Shown piece by piece: positions 5,565-8,137 of a stretch of 8,137 bases of DNA. The notes beneath the pieces were generated by a model, which was not told the origin of the DNA, searched no databases, and saw only the letters and a program-made list of their open reading frames with translations. A program made the position numbers and the translations under genes. The stretch comes from an uncultured Dechloromonas sp. (GTDB taxonomy: Bacteria; Pseudomonadota; Gammaproteobacteria; Burkholderiales; Rhodocyclaceae): positions 1 through 8,137 of the forward strand of contig CAMKYP010000164.1 of the NCBI GenBank assembly GCA_946477505.1, written 5' to 3'. Numbering within the stretch: position 1 is the first letter of the stretch; every line of letters starts with the position of its first letter.

Positions 5565-5945
5565 ATGACCCTCATTAAATCCCTTCTCGCGATCGCGCTG
5601 CTGGCATCGGTCAATCTGGCTTCGGCGCTGGAAATAAAACCCTATTCGGCCGGGGCGCTGGCCGACCTGCAGGGAGCGGATAAGCCGGTAGCCCTGCATT
5701 TTCATGCCGAGTGGTGTCCTACCTGTCGCGCGCAGGAAAAGGTGTTCAATGGCTGGAAGGGCGATCCGGCGGTGCCCGGTACCTTGCTGGTCGTCAATTA
5801 CGACAATGAACGTGAGTTGAAAAAGACCATGGGCGTGCGCAGCCAGTCCACCCTGATCGTTTTCAAGGGGAAGACCGAGACCGCACGACTGGCAGGCGAT
5901 ACTGATCCCAAGGCGCTGGCAAAAGCACTGGGCAGCGCCCGATAG
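5565..5945 (+). CDS. secreted thioredoxin-fold protein (WCPTC)
   Basis: This 126-residue protein starts with a signal peptide: Lys5, a hydrophobic core (LLAIALLASV) and an AxA-type site at about residues 19-21. The mature domain of about 105 residues is therefore periplasmic. ALHFHAEWCPTCRAQEKVF carries the redox pair Cys51/Cys54, and Trp50 is the usual thioredoxin Trp. The end has the thioredoxin pattern GVRSQSTLIVFKGKTETARLAGDTD, but the position of the usual cis-proline before Thr is Ser in QST. The role is probably thiol-disulfide exchange in the periplasm, with reducing power delivered by the CcdA-like protein encoded 6 bases downstream; together they resemble a split DsbD. Substrates could be cytochrome c apoproteins, oxidised enzymes or a peroxidase; none is identified here. 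Confidence 0.88.
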   Translation: MTLIKSLLAIALLASVNLASALEIKPYSAGALADLQGADKPVALHFHAEWCPTCRAQEKVFNGWKGDPAVPGTLLVVNYDNERELKKTMGVRSQSTLIVFKGKTETARLAGDTDPKALAKALGSAR

Positions 5946-5951
5946 CGTGCC

Positions 5952-6680
5952 ATGGAGATTTCCCTTGGGCATTTGGGGCTCAGCGTACTGGCCGGTAGCC
6001 TGACCACGCTGTCGCCCTGCGTCTTTCCGTTGTTGCCGCTGGTGGTTGGCGGGGCCGTGCAGAACAACCGCCTGGCACCGGTGGCGATGGGCCTGGGCAT
6101 GGCTACATCCTTCGCCCTGATCGGTATTTTCCTGGGTGCCTTGGGGCCGGCGCTCGATATCGACGCGGAGAGCGTGCGCCTGTTCGGTGGCTGGATGCTG
6201 ATTGTCTTCGGCCTGGTGATGCTCGTCCCGGTTCTCAATGAACGCTTTACACAGTGGCTGGCTCCCATCGCCTCCCGCGCCAACAGTGCTTCGAGCCGGC
6301 TGGACAGTGGTTCCCTTGGGGGCGCATTGCTGCTTGGGGCGGTTCTCGGTCTTGTCTGGAGCCCCTGTTCCGGGCCGCTTCTTGCATCGGCACTGACGCT
6401 GGTCGCCAGCGAAGGTGGGGCGACCCGGGGCGGAATCGTGCTCGGGCTATTCGGGATCGGGGCGGCCATTCCGCTGGTTGCCGTGGCTTATGCCTCGCGG
6501 CGGGGATTCAACGCGGCGAGGGGTTGGGTGCTGAGCCGCATCGATGGCATCAAGAAGGCTTTCGGGGTGTTGATCCTGCTCACCGGCCTGGCGATTCTGA
6601 GCGGTGCCGATAAATGGCTGGAGGCCAGGGTGTTGACTCTACTGCCCGATGCCTGGGTACGCGCGACGACGCTGTTTTGA
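5952..6680 (+). CDS. CcdA/DsbD-beta-family membrane electron-transfer protein
   Basis: This is a 242-residue integral inner-membrane protein with about six hydrophobic segments (roughly 8-32, 40-66, 74-96, 122-150, 156-182, 203-222). Two pseudo-repeated motifs hold the redox cysteines: LSPCVFPLLPLVVGG (Cys23) in the first helix and WSPCSGPLLASAL (Cys139) in the fourth, the hallmark of CcdA and the DsbD beta domain. The family takes electrons from cytosolic thioredoxin and passes them through the membrane to a periplasmic thioredoxin-like partner, here very likely the product of the gene just upstream. No thioredoxin-like or cupredoxin-like domain is fused, unlike full DsbD. There is no clear ribosome-binding site before the ATG, so translational coupling is likely. 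A cytochrome c maturation role is possible but not shown by the context. Confidence 0.9.
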   Translation: MEISLGHLGLSVLAGSLTTLSPCVFPLLPLVVGGAVQNNRLAPVAMGLGMATSFALIGIFLGALGPALDIDAESVRLFGGWMLIVFGLVMLVPVLNERFTQWLAPIASRANSASSRLDSGSLGGALLLGAVLGLVWSPCSGPLLASALTLVASEGGATRGGIVLGLFGIGAAIPLVAVAYASRRGFNAARGWVLSRIDGIKKAFGVLILLTGLAILSGADKWLEARVLTLLPDAWVRATTLF

Positions 6681-6691
6681 TGGGGCAACGT

Positions 6692-6724
6692 AAAAAAACG
6701 GCGCAGGTGAATGCGCCGTTTTTT
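6692..6724. terminator. bidirectional intrinsic terminator
   Basis: AAAAAACGGCGCA (6693-6705) pairs perfectly with TGCGCCGTTTTTT (6712-6724) around a 6-base loop, GGTGAA. The A-run on one side and T-run on the other give a GC stem followed by a U-tract in both directions. It lies 12 bases after the CcdA-like gene and 25 bases beyond the ppsR stop, so it should end transcripts from both convergent operons. Confidence 0.92.
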
Positions 6725-6748
6725 CGATGCTTGCCAGCGGTGGCTTGC

Positions 6749-7567
6749 TTATCGCAGCTTCAGTTCCTGCAGGATGGTCGTCGAGATTTCCTCGATCGAC
6801 TTGCTGGACGAATCCAGCCAGCGGATGCCTTCGCGGCGCATCATCTTCTCGGCTTCGGCAACTTCGAAGCGGCAGTTGGCCAGCGACGCGTATTTGCTGC
6901 CGGCGCGCCGTTCCTCGCGGATCTGCGCCAGTCGCTCCGGCTGGATGGTCAGGCCGAATAGCTTGCCGCGGTGTTTTTCCAGCGTGCCCGGCAAGCGGCC
7001 GCGGTCGAAGTCTTCCGGAATGAGCGGGAAGTTGGCCGCCTTCAGGCCGAATTGCATGGCCAGGTAGAGCGAGGTCGGCGTCTTGCCGCAACGGGAAACG
7101 GCAACCAGAATGACGTCGGCTTCCTCCAGGTCGCGGTCGGTGATGCCGTCGTCGTGGGCCAGCGTGTAATTGATCGACTCGATGCGCTTCTTGTAGTCCG
7201 AACTGTCGGCCGAACCGTGCGAGCGGCCGACCGTGTGGTTCGATTTGCGCCCCAGTTCCGCTTCGAGGGGGGCCAGGAAGGAGTCGAAGTAGGACAGGCA
7301 GAAGGCATCGGCCTGGTGCACGATGCCGGACAGGTCGGGATTGACCAGCGTCGTGAACACGATCGGCCGCATGCCGTCGGCTTCGCCCTGGGCGTTGATG
7401 CGGGCGACGGCTTCCTGGGCTTTTTCCACGTTGTCGAGAAAGGGGATGCGAATCTGCTTGAATTCGACATCCTCGAACTGGGTCATCAGACTGTGACCCA
7501 GTGCCTCGACCGTCAGGCCGGTACCGTCCGAGACGAAAAATACGGTGCGTTTGATGGGATTTGGCAT
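6749..7567 (-). CDS. ppsR: PEP synthase regulatory protein: bifunctional kinase/pyrophosphorylase PpsR (DUF299 family)
   Basis: This 272-residue cytosolic protein is close to the E. coli PpsR length of 277. The family inactivates phosphoenolpyruvate synthase by ADP-dependent phosphorylation of an active-site Thr and reactivates it by Pi-dependent dephosphorylation, so it controls gluconeogenic flux from pyruvate. The N-terminus RTVFFVSDGTGLTVEALGHSL is characteristic. The P-loop is AVSRCGKTPTSLYLA (156-170, with Lys162 and Thr163), followed by GLKAANFPLIPED. The C-terminal part has SKYASLANCRFEVAEAEKMM and GIRWLDSSSKSIEEI, also family-typical. No strong ribosome-binding site is seen. The ATG lies 9 bases after the ppc stop, so it is probably co-transcribed with ppc, and it ends at the bidirectional terminator. 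Confidence 0.94.
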   Translation of the reverse strand: MPNPIKRTVFFVSDGTGLTVEALGHSLMTQFEDVEFKQIRIPFLDNVEKAQEAVARINAQGEADGMRPIVFTTLVNPDLSGIVHQADAFCLSYFDSFLAPLEAELGRKSNHTVGRSHGSADSSDYKKRIESINYTLAHDDGITDRDLEEADVILVAVSRCGKTPTSLYLAMQFGLKAANFPLIPEDFDRGRLPGTLEKHRGKLFGLTIQPERLAQIREERRAGSKYASLANCRFEVAEAEKMMRREGIRWLDSSSKSIEEISTTILQELKLR

Positions 7568-7576
7568 GGCCGGATT

Positions 7577-8137
7577 TTAACCGCTGTTGCGCAAGCCGGA
7601 GGCGATGCCGTTGATCGACAGGTGAATGCCGCGCGCTACCCGCTCGTCGGTCTCGCCGGCGCGGTGCCGCTTGAGCAATTCGACCTGCAGGTGGTTCAGC
7701 GGGTCCATGTACGGTGCGCGCAGCTTCAGCGAATTGCGCAACATCGCATTGTCGGCGAGCAGTTCATCCTGCTCCTCGATGGCCAGCAGGTGCTTGCGGG
7801 TCAGCTCCCATTCCGCCGTGATGCGGCTGAAGATGTGCTCGCGCAGCACGACATCGCTGACCAGTTCGGCATAGCGCGAGGCGATGGCGAGATCGGTCTT
7901 GGCCAGCACCATATCCATGTTCGACAGGAGCGTCCGGAAGAACGGCCACGATTTCAGCATGCGGCGCAGCGTGGCGAGGCCGTCGGGATTGTCTTGCAGG
8001 TAGCCTTCGACGGCTGAGCCGAAGCCGAACCAGCCCGGCAGCATCAGGCGGCATTGCGCCCAGCTGAAAACCCAGGGAATGGCCCGCAGGTCTTCAATGC
8101 GGTCGGACGCCTTGCGCGAGGCCGGGCGGCTGCCGAT
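7577..8137 (-). CDS. ppc: phosphoenolpyruvate carboxylase, C-terminal part
   Basis: The last 186 residues are in the window; the 5' end runs off the right edge, so roughly four fifths of the gene is missing. The enzyme carboxylates PEP to oxaloacetate, refilling the TCA cycle. The visible part begins with IGSRPASRK and continues LRAIPWVFSWAQCRLMLPGWFGFG, two conserved active-site regions of bacterial PEPC. It then has RTLLSNMDMVLAKTDLAIASRYAELV and NSLKLRAPYMDPLNHLQVELLKRHR, and ends GIASGLRNSG; the family ends in (R/Q)N(T/S)G, whose terminal Gly is needed for activity. The residue after SWAQ is Cys, where Thr or Asn is common. It lies directly upstream of ppsR on the same strand. Confidence 0.96.
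   Translation of the reverse strand: MGSRPASRKASDRIEDLRAIPWVFSWAQCRLMLPGWFGFGSAVEGYLQDNPDGLATLRRMLKSWPFFRTLLSNMDMVLAKTDLAIASRYAELVSDVVLREHIFSRITAEWELTRKHLLAIEEQDELLADNAMLRNSLKLRAPYMDPLNHLQVELLKRHRAGETDERVARGIHLSINGIASGLRNSG

Noticed and set aside
6971..8017. 348-residue open frame on the plus strand antisense to ppsR and ppc
   Set aside because: ppsR and ppc are unmistakable on the other strand. The plus-strand translation is a Gln/Val/Gly/Asp-rich shadow without domain features.
1..8137. tRNA/rRNA genes, CRISPR arrays, insertion sequences, riboswitches
   Set aside because: I looked for tRNA-like cloverleaf ends, spaced direct repeats, transposase motifs and terminal inverted repeats and saw none. 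The intergenic spaces are too short for most of these.

Overview
The window reads as about 8.1 kb of chromosome from a GC-rich betaproteobacterium, most likely of the Rhodocyclales (Dechloromonas/Azonexus-like). This placement is inference from protein character and gene order, not from a database search. Coding density is high. There are twelve protein genes, two of them cut by the window edges. I see no RNA genes, CRISPR arrays, insertion sequences or tRNA-associated integration sites.

Region 1 (1-3819, plus strand) is a tightly packed lipid A/envelope operon: the 3' end of lpxD, then fabZ, lpxA, lpxB, rnhB and a SpoU-family RNA 2'-O-methyltransferase. Gaps are 1-4 bases, or the genes overlap (13 bases lpxB/rnhB, 4 bases rnhB/methyltransferase). 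LpxA, LpxD and LpxB make the early lipid A intermediates. FabZ supplies the same 3-hydroxyacyl-ACP pool to fatty acid synthesis. RnhB and the methyltransferase are housekeeping passengers in nucleic acid metabolism.

Region 2 (3820-6680) is a small redox block. A peroxiredoxin-like CXXC protein is on the minus strand. An AraC-type regulator is divergent from it, across a 148-base AT-rich control region. After the regulator come a secreted thioredoxin-fold protein with a WCPTC site and a CcdA/DsbD-beta-type membrane protein that would pass electrons to it. The last two look like a split DsbD: a membrane electron carrier plus a periplasmic thioredoxin. A 12-bp hairpin separates the block from the lipid A operon. 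A strong bidirectional intrinsic terminator (6692-6724) closes its right side.

Region 3 (6749-8137, minus strand) is a phosphoenolpyruvate-node pair: the C-terminal part of PEP carboxylase (ppc), followed after 9 bases by ppsR, the bifunctional kinase/pyrophosphorylase that switches PEP synthase off and on.

Nothing here is a clear-cut undescribed system. The points most worth a second look are the redox block lying between normally compact housekeeping genes, the thioredoxin whose cis-proline position reads Ser, the ppc-ppsR coupling, and a bulky residue at the LpxA acyl-chain ruler.
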